Shown: positions 10,946 to 22,461 of the stretch, in pieces
Layout of the letters: the number at the start of each line of letters is the position of its first letter
How positions within the stretch are numbered: the stretch's first letter is position 1
Origin: Prionailurus bengalensis
Taxonomy: Eukaryota; Chordata; Mammalia; Carnivora; Felidae
Reading direction: 5' to 3'
NCBI RefSeq assembly: GCF_016509475.1
Contig: NC_057355.1
Coordinates: 124,413,634-124,477,633, forward strand
DNA length: 64,000 bases
The notes under the pieces: generated by a model
What the model saw: the letters and a program-made list of their open reading frames with translations, nothing else
Databases searched by the model: none
What the model was told of the DNA's origin: nothing
Made by a program: the position numbers and the translations under genes

Positions 10946-11309
10946 GATATCTTTTTAAAAAAGTAATCCTCTTCTAATTTTATTTCCCCCTGGTTTCTTC
11001 TTGAAAACTTGAAATCATAGCTAGATGGCTCCAACCTCCTTTTCCCTTACTGTCAATTGGTGGTGTACATAGTGCTGGGGTATCTTATGTGAAAAGCATT
11101 TCAATCGTGAATTCCAAAGTTCAGCTTTTAGTAAGGGTAATGTGACTTAGAAGGAAATTTGATGGCTCTTTTGCAAAGAATATGGAGACATTTCTTGGTT
11201 GGTATGACTGTGATACAAAAGAAAAGATCCATTATTTGGTATTTTCAATCTTTGCTGTTACCCCTACATAATCACGGTTTTCCCTGTAAGTATGATATTG
11301 ACAAAATGG

Positions 11310-11480
11310 TTGATGTAATGTTTTTTATTCACTTATTAATAATTATTGAGTATCTACAATTTGTAAAGGCAAAAATATGCTAAGTGTTAAGACAAAGTTT
11401 AAAGGAGATGGACATCGTCACTACCACCACAGAACTTAGGGTCTAGTAGGCTTGAGGCACATTAGACAAGTAATCACACA
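11310..11480 (-). repeat. L2 LINE 3' end, antisense
   Basis: TATTCACTTATTAATAATTATTGAGTATC, a CTAAGTG-like segment, then GAACTTAGGGTCTAGTAGGC and ATTAGACAAGTAATCAC match the reversed L2 tail (…TTATTGAGCACCTACTATG…TCTAGTGGGG…) at moderate identity. Confidence 0.6.
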
Positions 11481-11484
11481 ACAA

Positions 11485-14155
11485 ATTATTTAAGTTCGGT
11501 TATGATGAGGAGAAATAATAGATTCTACAAGAGGTCCCCCCAAAATTTACTGCAAAATTCTTTAGTGTTATTAAATAATTTACTCATCATTGAAATCTAG
11601 CATCATTGATTAAATGAATTGTTATGCAGGAAGTGACTTTGAAAAACATATTCACCACAAATAAAAAGCATAAAGAAAAATCTGAGATATATTAAACAAA
11701 GAGAAATATTGCTAGGCACTAAGACTATATACTATAAAAAAAGTCTACATTTGAATTCTGCTATGGATTGGGTTTTTTAAGGATATATATAGTTCTAAGA
11801 TCTGATCATTGTTTGCTTTAAACACACTTTTTTAATGCTCTTAATTCTGATCCTTTTGGATTTTATTATACTTTAAAATCCATATATTCATTTGGGTTTA
11901 AGTCCTTGAAATTATTAGCAAAAACTCATTAGTAAACATAAAACAGTGGTTCCCCTATACTTCAGTTTTCCCCATGTGTTATTGCAAGATTTATAGTAGA
12001 ATTTGCTAGGTCAGCCCAACCATATCTTCTCTCTTCCATTCTTGCCTCAATCGTTACATACTTCAGTGGTTCTCTATATTGCATATGGACTTACTTTCCG
12101 TATGTATGGAAATATGGAATATGTCTTCATTCAAGTTGCAAGATAATTGAAAAGAAGGTCCAAATACTCTCTGAAGCCCATAGCAACAGGTCAAATGCCA
12201 CGCATCCCATGGATGCTCAGTAAACATTTGCAATGGGGAATCTGATTATATCCCTTTAAACAATATCTACTTATTTAAATTAGTAAACCTGACATCCAGA
12301 AAGGTGAAACTTTTAAAAATTCCATCAGAGTTCTCACTCGGGCCAATTCTAGTCTATAATCACAATGTTTTGTTTTGGTTTGGTTTGGTTTGGTTTGGTT
12401 TTTTCTTGCTCTACTCTCACATAATGACTATGCCTTTCACCACTCAAGTTGAAACCACTGCCTGCAGCGTCACCCTGTTTCTTAACCTATTTTTCTTTTG
12501 CTGTCTCACAGACCCTCTCCATTCAACTTCATTCAGAGATTCCAACTCAGTTTCTAAGCCTCCAAGTTGACTTCCATAATGTAGCCTAGCACATTTGTCC
12601 ATGAAAAATCGGGAACCTTCAAGTGGTTTTGAAACCATTATCACCAGTAGGTGTTAGATGATAGTAACCAAGAAGAAAATTGAGGCTTGAGGATTAAAGA
12701 GGGTGTGTCCATAACTTCAAAGCAATATCAAAGCAACAGGAATACCAGAGGTGATAAGAGATGTGAGCTTAGGTTTGCCAGGAGCTCTGACAACCTACCT
12801 TCCCCACACAGAAGTCCCTACTTGTTTCAGGCTCCAGATCCCTCACAGACAGACAGAATTCTTAATTAAGTGTCAAAGAATTGATTAGAAGAACTCCTGC
12901 AATGCAAGCTCATTGATGAAACCATTTTGGCCGGCTAGATGATATAATTAGCCAAAACAAGATATGAAGTCTGTAGTGTTTTAGGATACTGTCCAATACT
13001 TTTTAACTTTGTAATAAAAAAGGGACGAGGAAAGGAAATAGCATGAGGAGATGATTTATGCTTATCTACTTAAAAAAAGATAGGAGGAGAAAAGATTCCA
13101 TGATAACATCTGCCAGATATAGATAGTAGCTTTTGGTTTCCATTATCCTTTTCAGGAAGTATTTCAGGAAACCTGTGTCATTTCTACCTTTATAAAATCT
13201 GGCACTGTACCAATACAGTATTTACCAATTCAATACAAGTATTCCTCAAACCAGTGTATTTGTATGTATCTCATCATGGATATTCACTTAAGGAACATTC
13301 CCTTACACATGCTAGCCTGAGTTCTCCGGAGGACAATAAAAGAGAAGATCTGAATAATGCAGGACCTATCTCACTAATGGCCAGGAGCCATATTCTATGA
13401 AAAGAAAATGTACTTGAGACTTCACTGTTGATGCTATAACATGGTGTTTTTGTCCGTTTTGTTTTTCTATCAGAGACAGCCCTTCATTGACCATTCTTAA
13501 TGGATATCACTCCCCAGTTCCTCTAGCCTTTTATTTGTAATATTTCTGTATGAAAAGATAATATGGATAGTTAAGGATGCTGAACAAATATTTTGGCCTA
13601 ACTCTACATACTCTCAAGTTTTTGTCGTATCAGTGGTAATTTAATGGTCCTGTATTTTTGCCACAAATCTTGCCATTTCAGGATACTTTACAGAGGTTCA
13701 GCTCACACAGTCAACTTGTGCTTATAAAGGATGTCGTCATCTTAAGATGTGATTAAATTATTATTTGTGCCTTTTAAGCATCGATTTTATCGTGGTTCTA
13801 ACAGGCTCATTTCTCAGGTGGAAATATTAACACATAGGAGATTTGCTGTGGACTGGCTCACTTATCATCCAGGAAAGTCACCTCACACTCACTAGGGGTC
13901 TTCTACCAAAGTAAAATTCTGGATATTTGCAGTTTCACAAGTGCTTAGGGATTATCAATCAAATTCATTTTAATAAAGACTATTCCAAGAGGTGTTCATG
14001 GCAAACATTTTTATTTTAAGAGATTCATAGAGAAAGCAATTCTGCAACCTGTACTTTCTCTATTATTTCAGCAGTTTTATTTTGGGGATTTTTCCTATAG
14101 CTAATTTATTTTTTTTTGAATCCTATTATATATATGATGATATTATTCCTTCCTT
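11485..14155. other. AT-rich single-copy sequence with a simple repeat and a possible MIR trace
   Basis: No gene recognised. (GGTTT)n lies at 12366-12402. At about 12640-12800, GAAAATTGAGGCTTGAGGATTAAAG and TAGGTTTGCCAGGAGC weakly resemble an antisense MIR. Otherwise unremarkable. Confidence 0.35.
12366..12402. repeat. (GGTTT)n microsatellite
   Basis: Five to six GGTTT units ending in a T run. Confidence 0.9.
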
Positions 14156-14171
14156 CTTGTTAGCATTCTGG

Positions 14172-14215
14172 GTTTTTTTGTTTTGTTTTGTTTTGTTTAT
14201 TTATTTTGAGAGAAA
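14172..14215 (-). mobile_element. Tail half of a SINE split by an LTR element
   Basis: A T-rich tail (TTTTGTTTTGTTTTG) followed by TTTATTTATTTTGAGAGA is the normal 3' end of an antisense feline SINE, but it stops at GAGA where the LTR element begins. The remainder of the same SINE resumes at 17189. Flanks TTAGCATTCTG (14160-14170) and ATTGGGATTCTG (17357-17368) look like one shared, imperfect target-site duplication. Confidence 0.8.
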
Positions 14216-14470
14216 TGTTACAGCAAATGCTTGGCACCCAGGAAGAGGCAAACAACACACACTCAGGGAATCAGAAAAGCCTGTTTATTCTGCAGTGATG
14301 CTGGCCCAGTGAATTCATCTCCAAAAGCTGAGCCCCAAACCTTGGCATTGGCTTTCTTTGTGGCTGGGATTGTAGGGGCTTGAGAGGTAAAAAAGAAAAA
14401 GGGGGCACTTTCTATATAGACTGAGGACCTAAGGAGGAGGAGGTTGAGGTGTAAGACTTCCCTTCCTCCT
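14216..14470 (-). repeat. 3' LTR of the minus-strand LTR element
   Basis: About the first 190 bases align with the other LTR at 16824 but with many differences (I estimate roughly a fifth of positions). After GGGGGCAC the two diverge, and this copy appears shorter. It ends near CTTCCCTTCC, just before a pyrimidine-rich run that could be the complement of the polypurine tract. The right boundary is uncertain. Confidence 0.6.
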
Positions 14471-15357
14471 TCTCTGGGTCTGCTTTAGATATTGGTAAGG
14501 AGCCCTTAATTGCCCTCCTGATTGCTGGACTTCAGAAAGGATAGCCATTAAATCAGGATCCACCTTACCTTGCTTACATATATCTTGATTTTTTAAAAAT
14601 CTTAAACCAGTGTACTTTTAAAATCCATTTATTTTAACCTTAGTCCATTCTGACTGTTTATAAAATTTATTTTTAAAGGTTTTCCTTCACAAACCTTCTA
14701 CAACTTTCCTTTGCATTCAAATTTTGTCCCAAGTCATTTATCTCCAAATAACCAATCTCATCTAGGACAAAATTACTTTCTTTTACTTTTAACAAAAATG
14801 TATCTCCATTCCTTATATCTTTTTCACATATCTACTTTTCTATATTTAGAGTTTCTTTATTTCCATCAGTCTTAACTACATTTAGCAGAATTTTAACTCT
14901 TAGAAACCTTGGTCTCTAGTGAAAACTAAGTAGTAACCAATTGTGAACTGTTAACACCAGAATTCCTTAGATGCCAAACTTGTGAATCAGTTAAGCACAA
15001 ATCATGTTTTTCAACAGATCTAAATATCCTTAGTTTCTCTGCAACAAGTTAAAAACACAAACCTACATCTAGTAATTAATACTTTTGTCTCTTATCTCCT
15101 TAGATATCCATTGAATTAAATCCCAATTTATCATGCAAGGAAAACTTTAACATTTTAGGCTACCAAAGATTTTGAAAGCTATCTTAACAATTACCCGTGA
15201 AAACTATGAGACACACAAAGTTAACCATTATTTAAGTCAGTCTTTTGCTAATAAATTGGAACAGCAATAAATGAACTTATTTAACCTTTAGCAAATCTAG
15301 GTACAATAAAATTTTGTTTGTTTGTTTTACCTAATTGTTGATAAACAGGTCTATCTT

Positions 15358-15584
15358 TTTTTTTAAAGATTTTTTTAAATGTTTATTTATTTTTTGAGAC
15401 AGAGAGAGACAGAGCATGAACGGGGGAGGGTCAGAGAGAGGGGAAGACACAGAGTCCAAGGCAGGCTCCAGGCTCCTCCGAGCTGTCAGCACAGAGCCTG
15501 ACGCGGGGCTCGAACTCACGGACCGTGAGATCATGACCTGAGCCGAAGTCGGACGCTCAACCAACTGAGCCACCCAGGCGCCCC
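15358..15584 (-). mobile_element. Feline-type SINE inside the LTR element, antisense
   Basis: Well-preserved SINE: TTTAAATGTTTATTTATTTTTTGAGAC tail, CGAGCTGTCAGCACAGAGCC middle, GCCACCCAGGCGCCCC head. The 18-bp duplication GATAAACAGGTCTATCTT is present at 15340-15357; at 15585-15602 the copy is also complete. It is among the better preserved copies in the window. Confidence 0.96.
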
Positions 15585-16436
15585 GATAAACAGGTCTATC
15601 TTAAACCAACAAACTTTTAGTTTAAACATTGAATATGTTTTACTTGGGTCCACTGACAACAGTTTGTTCTCCTTGGTTAATTTTTACCTGGAACATTGAT
15701 GAGGAAATCTGAAGTGGGTGGTGTTTGCTCCCAGACCTCTAGGCAGGGAGGAGATGCTGATGGTGCCTGAGGCATTGAGCAGCCAGTTAGGCAGGCGACA
15801 TCTCAGCTGGTGCAGAAACCACAGGATGGGGAAGAGAAGGCAGAAGAGGGGAGGTGCCAGCAGAAGACAGAGAAAGAGAATTCCCAGTTTTAAATCTTGT
15901 CAGTTCAGACAGAGGAGCAGACTCCAGGCTTTTGTTTTGTTTTCCACTAGTGGAATTATGCAGTCTCTATGAATCCAGAGAAGAAAGGGAATTTCCCCCA
16001 AACAAAGGGAGTTTCATCAGTTTCTTGGAAATATTTCTTAAAGTCCCCATTCTGAGGTAGACTAACCAGAGACAGTTGGCTCTAACAGTTGGTTTTGAGG
16101 AATTCCCCCAACCTGGTATCCTAGATGGGCCCCTCCCAGTGCACAGTGTTGTAGGACACACATGCGGGAAGAGGTTGTTTCCTCCGCCTGGCTGCTCCCC
16201 TCGTGGGTGTTTAGATGCCTGTTAGCACTGGCAGGTCAGTATAAACCCCTGACTCCATCAGGTCTCAACAGACCTGATTCTGCCTTCAGTCATATGAGAT
16301 CATCACAGAATCGCAGTGTAGGACCCACTCAGGGTCCTTAACCAAAACCACGGAACATAAGCACTCACACACACATTCAGACAGATTGCAGACTTCCACC
16401 CAGGACTTCCCTGTTCTATGTGGCAACTATGTTGTC

Positions 16437-16582
16437 TGGGAGGTGATCAAGCTACCCTTCTGCCTCTAGGGTGGTCCTGAATTGGTACTGGGTCCCCAGG
16501 ACCATGTCACCTGGGAGGTGATCAGGTTACCCTTCTGCCTCTAGGGTAGGCCTGAATTGGTACTGGGTCCCCAGGACCATTT
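16437..16582. repeat. 75-bp tandem duplication in the LTR-element leader
   Basis: Two adjacent copies with a 75-base period (for example AGGTGATCA at 16441 and 16516, and GGTACTGGGTCCCCAGGACC in each). They differ at a handful of positions. Located in the leader between the 5' LTR and the interior of the minus-strand element. Confidence 0.9.
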
Positions 16583-16823
16583 ACCTGATCTGAGGTCGTG
16601 TCCTGGCAGAATTTTCTGATTCCCCCAGAAGTCCGTTCCAGCCCAGCGGTGGCCAACTATTGTTAGGCCCAGCAAGAGCCAGGGTCCAGTGAAATCACCA
16701 GTGACGCACCTTCCTTTCCATCCCAGGGACCCAATATGAATAGCCTCTCTCCAACTGGCCTCCAACGACAGTGACTCAAGGGGCCAGCATGGCTTGTTGG
16801 CTTACTGGCCCCTCCACCAAAAA

Positions 16824-17188
16824 TGTTACAGCAAATATTTGACGCCCAGGAAGAGACAAGCAACACGCACTCAGGGAATTAGAAAGAATGTTTATTCTGC
16901 ACCAGTGATGGCCCGTTGGAGTCACCTCCAAAGGCTGAGCCCCAATCTTGGCGTTGGCCTTCTTTTATGGCTGGCATTGTAGGAGCTCTAGAGGAAAAAA
17001 GAAAAACAGGAGGAGGGCACGTTTATCAATGGTGCTATGCTGGCAGTTGGTGGATGCAGGAGGCAAGCAAGATTCCACAAGCCAAAAACATGCAAGGGGA
17101 GTATTCAGTCTCATACATCTGGCTGGCCCCCTCTTTTTTATTTGCCCTTGCCAGATTTCCTTCTCACTTTTGCTGGCTTCCCTTCTCA
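16824..17188 (-). repeat. 5' LTR of the minus-strand LTR element
   Basis: 365 bases with TG...CA ends on the plus strand (TGTTACAGCA to CCTTCTCA). Minus-strand AATAAA lies about 70 bases from its U5 end, the right place for a retroviral polyadenylation signal. No convincing TATA box was identified. Confidence 0.7.
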
Positions 17189-17356
17189 AGAGAGGGGGGA
17201 GTGCATGGGGCGGGAAGGGCAGAGAGAGGGAGACAGAGAATCCCAAGCTTGCTCTGTGCTGACAGATGCTGGACTTGACATCATAAACTGTGAAATCACG
17301 ACCTGAGCTGAAATCAAGAGTTGGATGCTTAACCGACTGAGCCACCCATGCACCCC
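17189..17356 (-). mobile_element. Head half of the split SINE
   Basis: Continues the SINE begun at 14172: GAGTGCATGGGGCGGG, GGCAGAGAGAGGGAGACAGAG, GTGAAATCACGACCTGAGC, TAACCGACTGAGCCACCCATGCACCCC. Together the two halves make one normal-length antisense SINE. Confidence 0.88.
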
Positions 17357-17479
17357 ATTGGGATTCTGTTTTCTAGATGAAAAACAAGCAAACAAACAAA
17401 CAAACCAAACACTTTTTATTTTCTCCCAAGATATTATAAAATGGTATCTAGCAGTTTTCTACCTGTGTGCTAGTTTGGG

Positions 17480-17690
17480 ATATCCTGGAGCCAGATGAAT
17501 GGGTCAAAAACTGGCATCCATCTGACCTGGAGAAGGTATTTAGCCTCTTGGTGCCTCTGTAGAGTGAGATAGTAATAGGACATACCTCAAGAGTTTCTGG
17601 GAGGATAAAATGTGCTACTACGTGCAAAGCACTTAGAATAATATTTGGCTGGTATGTATTAAGCACTTAGTAAATGTTAGCTATTCTGTT
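17480..17690 (+). repeat. MIR SINE
   Basis: TGGAGCCAGATGAATGGGTC, GTATTTAGCCTCTTGGTGCCTC, GGGAGGATAAAATGTGC and AAAGCACTTAGAATAAT followed by AAGCACTTAGTAAATG follow the MIR body and 3' domain. Confidence 0.75.
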
Positions 17691-17699
17691 TTATCCTAT

Positions 17700-18825
17700 T
17701 CCATTTCAGTGGTTTAACATGAAATCAATAGACTTGCCAGTAATCACTTCTATCAGGATGTACCTGAAAAGAAAAAGAAAAAAAGTGTTTTTTACTTAAA
17801 TACACTTGGTAAATACATGGTGGCATACAAATCTCAAAATTCTGCTTCACTGTGGGACTTTGACCTTTTAATATACAAATATACATTGTGCATATGCATT
17901 ATAGCTAATATTACATGTTTCTCTGTATTATTTTATCACATCTCCAGTGAATTCAGTTGGGAAAGCAATGGTCCAATCATGATAAGATCTATTACTGAAG
18001 ACCTCAGAGTTGTTGCCAGATCTTTCCATGCTTCCCACATTATTTTATTGAAATTGTCTTAAGGCAGATAACAGGAAAGGGAATCCAGTCTCTAAAACTT
18101 GTTCATTCTTTAAGAGGAACCTCCCCTTCAATTATTGGTGAGGAGTGAAGGCTCCCACTTTGATGGTAGTTGTGTTTTGTGATGTATGGGCCTCGGGTTT
18201 CTCTGTAATAATTACCTCCTAAGAAGGGAAGGGTCATTCAAATCTAGCACAGCTCCTAACTGTCTCTGTTGGCATTGCAGATTACTTTCCTTGTGACCCT
18301 ATGGGGAATCCATGATGTAGATTTTTCTGTATTGGAGCTGGCAAAAAGATATAGATCAAACGTTTAAGACCATTAACAAGAACTTAGATCGGGAACACTT
18401 GTATAGAGGCATTAATTCAGGGTAAGCACAAAATGTGTTACAGCATCGATTCTGGCATTTTCCTCTGCTCCTAATAGCTTTGAACATTTGATCTATATGT
18501 CTTACAGACCTAAATGAAGGGAAATAAACATCTGGACAGATTACTTCCTGTCGAGTTTCCTTCTCACCATTTGTTCTGCTTTGGTAGTAAACTAAGGCCA
18601 TGAGTTTCATTCACCTAGAAACATTCTAAAATTGAGGATGCCATCCAGAGCACCAGTGTGGTGTTTGTACTTTTCAAGCATGTAAATAATTTATTTTTGA
18701 ACAATTCCAGACCAGTGAGCAGAATTGGAATGCCTCTTTAAAGCAGGTAAATAAATTTCTAGAACCACTTAGCAGTTTTCATAGGTGGCAGGACACTATA
18801 TTGTCATTTTTATTGTTGTTAAGGG
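17700..18825. other. Single-copy sequence, nothing recognised
   Basis: No repeat or gene recognised. Open frames on both strands (60-85 codons) show no domain. Confidence 0.4.
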
Positions 18826-18827
18826 CT

Positions 18828-18960
18828 AACTTTTATTTTCAAGAATGGGTCTAAGTGGTTCAAATTCATTATCCTATTTAATCTTCACAGTGTACCAGTG
18901 AAGTAAGAAGTATTAGTATCTTCATTTTATTGAAGCAGCATTGGAATGAAAACATTAAAT
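18828..18960 (-). repeat. MIR fragment, antisense
   Basis: CATTATCCTATTTAATCTTCACAG, then AGTAAGAAGTATTAGTATCTTCATTTTATTGA is the reversed MIR 3' half. Confidence 0.55.
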
Positions 18961-19249
18961 GATCCTTTCCCTTAGATTCTGACTAAATGTCATATTGCCC
19001 TCTAGAATAATTCAGTGCCTAGCATAAGAATTTACCCTATTGACTGATAATTCTGTTTCCAACAATTATTTATTCTAAAGGGTATGCAAACATGGGGGAA
19101 AGTAGCATATGTTGTTCTTCAGGATCACAATAGATTTTAATGGCTAACATATTGTTATAGCAAGATCCTTTTTAGATTTTCAACACTGAACCCTAACTGA
19201 ATGGGATTGAAAATCATCTCAACTGGGTTACTAGATGGTTTCTGCTTGA

Positions 19250-19370
19250 GAGCATGGGTCCATGCCCTGTGTATATACCATTGCCCATACTTCTTAGTAG
19301 GGTGCTTTCCATAAGCAGGAACTCAGGAAGTATTTGTTGAGCATATGGATAAATACCAAACTTTATAATC
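19250..19370 (+). repeat. L2 3' tail fragment
   Basis: CCATGCCCTGTGTATATACC followed by GGTGCTTTCCATAAGCAGGAAC and AGTATTTGTTGAGC resembles the plus-strand end of L2. Confidence 0.45.
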
Positions 19371-19387
19371 CAGCAGGTTTTATCTTT

Positions 19388-19612
19388 TTTTAAATATTTA
19401 TTTATTTTTGAGAGAAAAAGCGAGAAAGCACACACATGTGCACGTGCACAAGTAGGGGAGGGGCAGAGGAGAGGGAGACCCAGAATCTGAAGCAGGCTCC
19501 AGGCTCTGAGCTGTCAGCACAGAGCCTGACACGGGGCTCGAACTCACAAATGGTGAGATCATGACCTGAGCCGAAGTCGGACACTTAACCGACTGAGCCA
19601 TCCAGGTGCCCC
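19388..19612 (-). mobile_element. Feline-type SINE, antisense, with clean target-site duplication
   Basis: Full-length antisense copy with TTTAAATATTTATTTATTTTTG tail, a CACACACATGTGCACGTGCAC insertion in the CT-rich region, and GGTGCCCC head. CAGCAGGTTTTATCTT occurs on both sides. Confidence 0.95.
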
Positions 19613-19631
19613 TCAGCAGGTTTTATCTTGG

Positions 19632-22455
19632 TGAAACATTGGTAGGTTTTGTTTGCCTTTGGTAGACATAAGGTTTTACCATAATAAGTCAGCTAGAATT
19701 TCTGTCATGTTAACACAGAGGGAATTATACATGTTTTCCTGGCTCCTTCATTCAACAGTGAGAAGAAAATGCCTATAAAAAGCTTTGAGTCACTTTTACA
19801 AGACATTGCATTAAGTGAAAAAGTAGCATGGATTTATTGAATTCAGTACTTTGGGTAACAAATTCAAGGTGAATCTTTATTGTAAAATTGGTGATGAAGG
19901 TGGTGGTTGTGAACCTCTTTCCAAACACTATGGCCAAACGTTAGGATTTCCAAGTCCCCTATTTCAGATACCTCAAAATATGTGAAAGAAGATATGGTTG
20001 TTTGAAGCAAATGTATGTTGCCACTAGACCTTTAGCCTATACAGCACATGATGTTTCTTTTTCTCATCTGAGGAAATCTCAGATGAAATCTCAGTGATGA
20101 AATCCGTAGTAGAGATCTTTCTGGGGAATAGCCTTCAGAGACATATTTATGGACATAGGGTCTCCATTAAATGATAATTTCTTGGCCTAAACAAAGCTAT
20201 TAAGGCAATGGAGTCAGATAACTTCAGACTTCCTAGGGGGAGCACCAGCCACCCTTAAATCTACCACACTTTTGAATGGCTACAGTTGGTTATTATGTTC
20301 CAGTTGGCTGAAGTAAATGAATATTTAGGTCTTGTCTCTTGGTCTTTGCTGAGGGGTCATGTAATTTTTCTTGAGTTGCATAGTGAAAAGAGGGATAGGA
20401 CAAGGGGAAAGAAAGACATAAAAGGGAGGTATTAAGCAGCAGTTTCAAGAACCTAAAAAATGGAATGGAGGCTTTCCACAGCAAAATTCAAGTCATCTAG
20501 AGAGGAGTATGGCTGTTGCTTTTGTAGTAAAGACTTTTTCTCTGGAGTTCCTTCCTAATAAGATATATACAATGTAGGCCTATGAATATAACTTTCTGTA
20601 GTGACACACAACAGTGAAAACTGTAAGTCAATCCATGGTGAATGCAATCCCATAGTATGTCATGCACAAAAAAAGTCATATAACTATATACATATATAAC
20701 CTATTTCATAGTAATAATAAAAACATATTTATCAATTCATCAAAAAGGAGACAGGTTTGTTGTGTCTATCCAAATATATTATACTGTGATTTTTCTCTTC
20801 CTTGAGAAAGATTTCCCTGAAGATGATATTTATAACAGGGGCTGGGGTTTATATTATACTTGAATATATGTTCTGACTAGGAGGCACATTACATTTTGGA
20901 GTTGGGCTGTATTGGATGTTTCTTCAAAGATCCTCTAAAGGGAAATAATGTTTCATCTACTTATTTGCTCAGATTTCCTTATAATTTTCAGTGATGGTTA
21001 TTGCCAGCAGTCTGTAAAGATTAGATATTGCATCAAAAGGGAGAGGGAAGTATTCTTACCATGGAGACATTTTCAGATTAAGTTTGAAAAGGTCCACAAT
21101 TCTTATTGAAAATTTTCTTTATTGTCATCATACTATTCTTGACAGTCAGTAAAGTATCAGCTTTTCCCAATTTAACTGACATATTCCTCTCCTTTTTCTT
21201 TCTTTCCCTTCTATATCCATTATCTCCCCAGTGCTCACAATGCATAGTAAGTATTCAATAACTCATTGAAAAAGTGAATTGAAGTCAAGTTTAACTTATA
21301 CATACTTGTAAAAAAACATAACCTTTTTCTTTATTTTAAAGGCCTTAGTCTTTTTTTTTTTTTAATATAAGGTTAACAATTTGTCATTCTTTAATGGGCA
21401 TTTAGTTGTTATTTTCTGGAACACAAGATTTGTTAAAGTCATTGTTGGCATTTGGATATCTTCAATTTTTATGGCCTTGTTTTGCTGTGAAGCTAAATGT
21501 ATAAACTCTAAGAGTGTTTGATTTCTCTCAATTCTCCAAGGTTACAGATCCAAAGAGGCCATAGCCATTCTAGTTCTAATGCAGAGAATCCTTGAAAAAG
21601 CAAATTATTCTAGAGGTTCTCTGGAATTCTGAATATGTTGGTGGGGATACGTGGAGGGAGAAAGAGAAACTTGACCTGGTTTACTCAAAACCTCTTCATT
21701 TTCATCTTAACCTTCTATTGAGTCATTTAAGAATTATTGAGAATAAGTACACACAGGCATTATGAAGGAATTATGCCATAGCAGGAGTCTTTAAAGTCTT
21801 CAGAGTTTTCCCTTATCAAATTCGCATCTAACTAAAACAGGATAACAGCAAGGGTCATCCTGGGTCAAACTTGCACATGCATGATACCCCATAGATCCTC
21901 CTGTCTCCAGTGAGGCAGGGTTACTTTTTGCCTTGGGTATAGAGAAGAAGAAAAAAAAAAAGCCAAAAGGGATCAGCTGAGAATTTCCCAGCATAAATGA
22001 CTCTCTTCTGAACTGAGTGAGGGCCTGAATGTCAGCATCAGCTGGAATGGTATTCTAAAGTTAGTGCTGTATCCATCACATAAGATACATGAACTATGGA
22101 GAAGTTAGCACTTATGGTTTCACAAGAGAAACTGACATGAAAAAACAGGTCAGACACCAGATCAAATAAATTATGCAAGTAGGGAGAGCAAGCTGAAATA
22201 CAAAGGCATAGCCAATAGCCTGATCAGGGGCAAGTCAGACATTCATGATAGGTAAAGACAACTGGTGTAACCAGTTTGGTCTAATAGCTGCTCTGTAGGG
22301 AGGCAGCTTTTTGATGGTGATGGTCCAAGGTGTCCTGGGGTCTCCTGATGAATTTTAAAGATGCCATAAACCATTATGCCTGTGGATCTATCCAGGTTCT
22401 GACTTACAGAATCACCATGTATCCACTTACATTGCTGTCTTGACATAATTTGTCC
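19632..22455. other. Long single-copy stretch
   Basis: About 2.8 kb with almost no recognisable repeats. A weak L2-like tail lies at about 21200-21290 (CCAGTGCTCACAATGCATAG, AAGTATTCAATAAC). An 8-bp stem hairpin CATCTGAG-GAAAT-CTCAGATG is at about 20065-20085. No gene recognised. Confidence 0.4.
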
Positions 22456-22461
22456 TCTAAT

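Larger units (their letters stand above)
14216..17188 (-). mobile_element. Non-coding LTR retroelement (ERV-type), minus strand, inserted into a SINE
   Basis: Two related segments start with TGTTACAGCAAAT and share CCAGGAAGAG, CACTCAGGGAAT, TGTTTATTCTGCA and CAAAGGCTGAGCCCCAA-like strings about 2.6 kb apart; these are the two LTRs. On the minus strand the LTR contains the poly(A) signal AATAAA (in TGCAGAATAAAC) near its 3' end. The sequence right after the 5' LTR, TGGTGGAGGGGCCAGTAA, could be a decayed primer-binding site (about 13 of 18 positions fit a tRNA-Gly type; inference). The interior has an AT-rich part (14560-15340), a SINE (15358-15584) and a GC-richer leader (15640-16820). I find no gag, protease, reverse transcriptase or envelope homology, so it is non-autonomous or deleted. 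TG/CA ends and short AGAGA-like flanks support a retroviral-type insertion. Confidence 0.7.

Noticed and set aside
15718..16060. Open frames in the LTR-element leader considered as gag
   Set aside because: They lie on the plus strand, opposite to the element's sense, and show no gag-like features.
16916..17345. Overlapping open frames of 104-126 codons on both strands
   Set aside because: They cross the boundary between the LTR and the SINE half and exist in several frames at once, as expected for chance frames in GC-richer repeat sequence.
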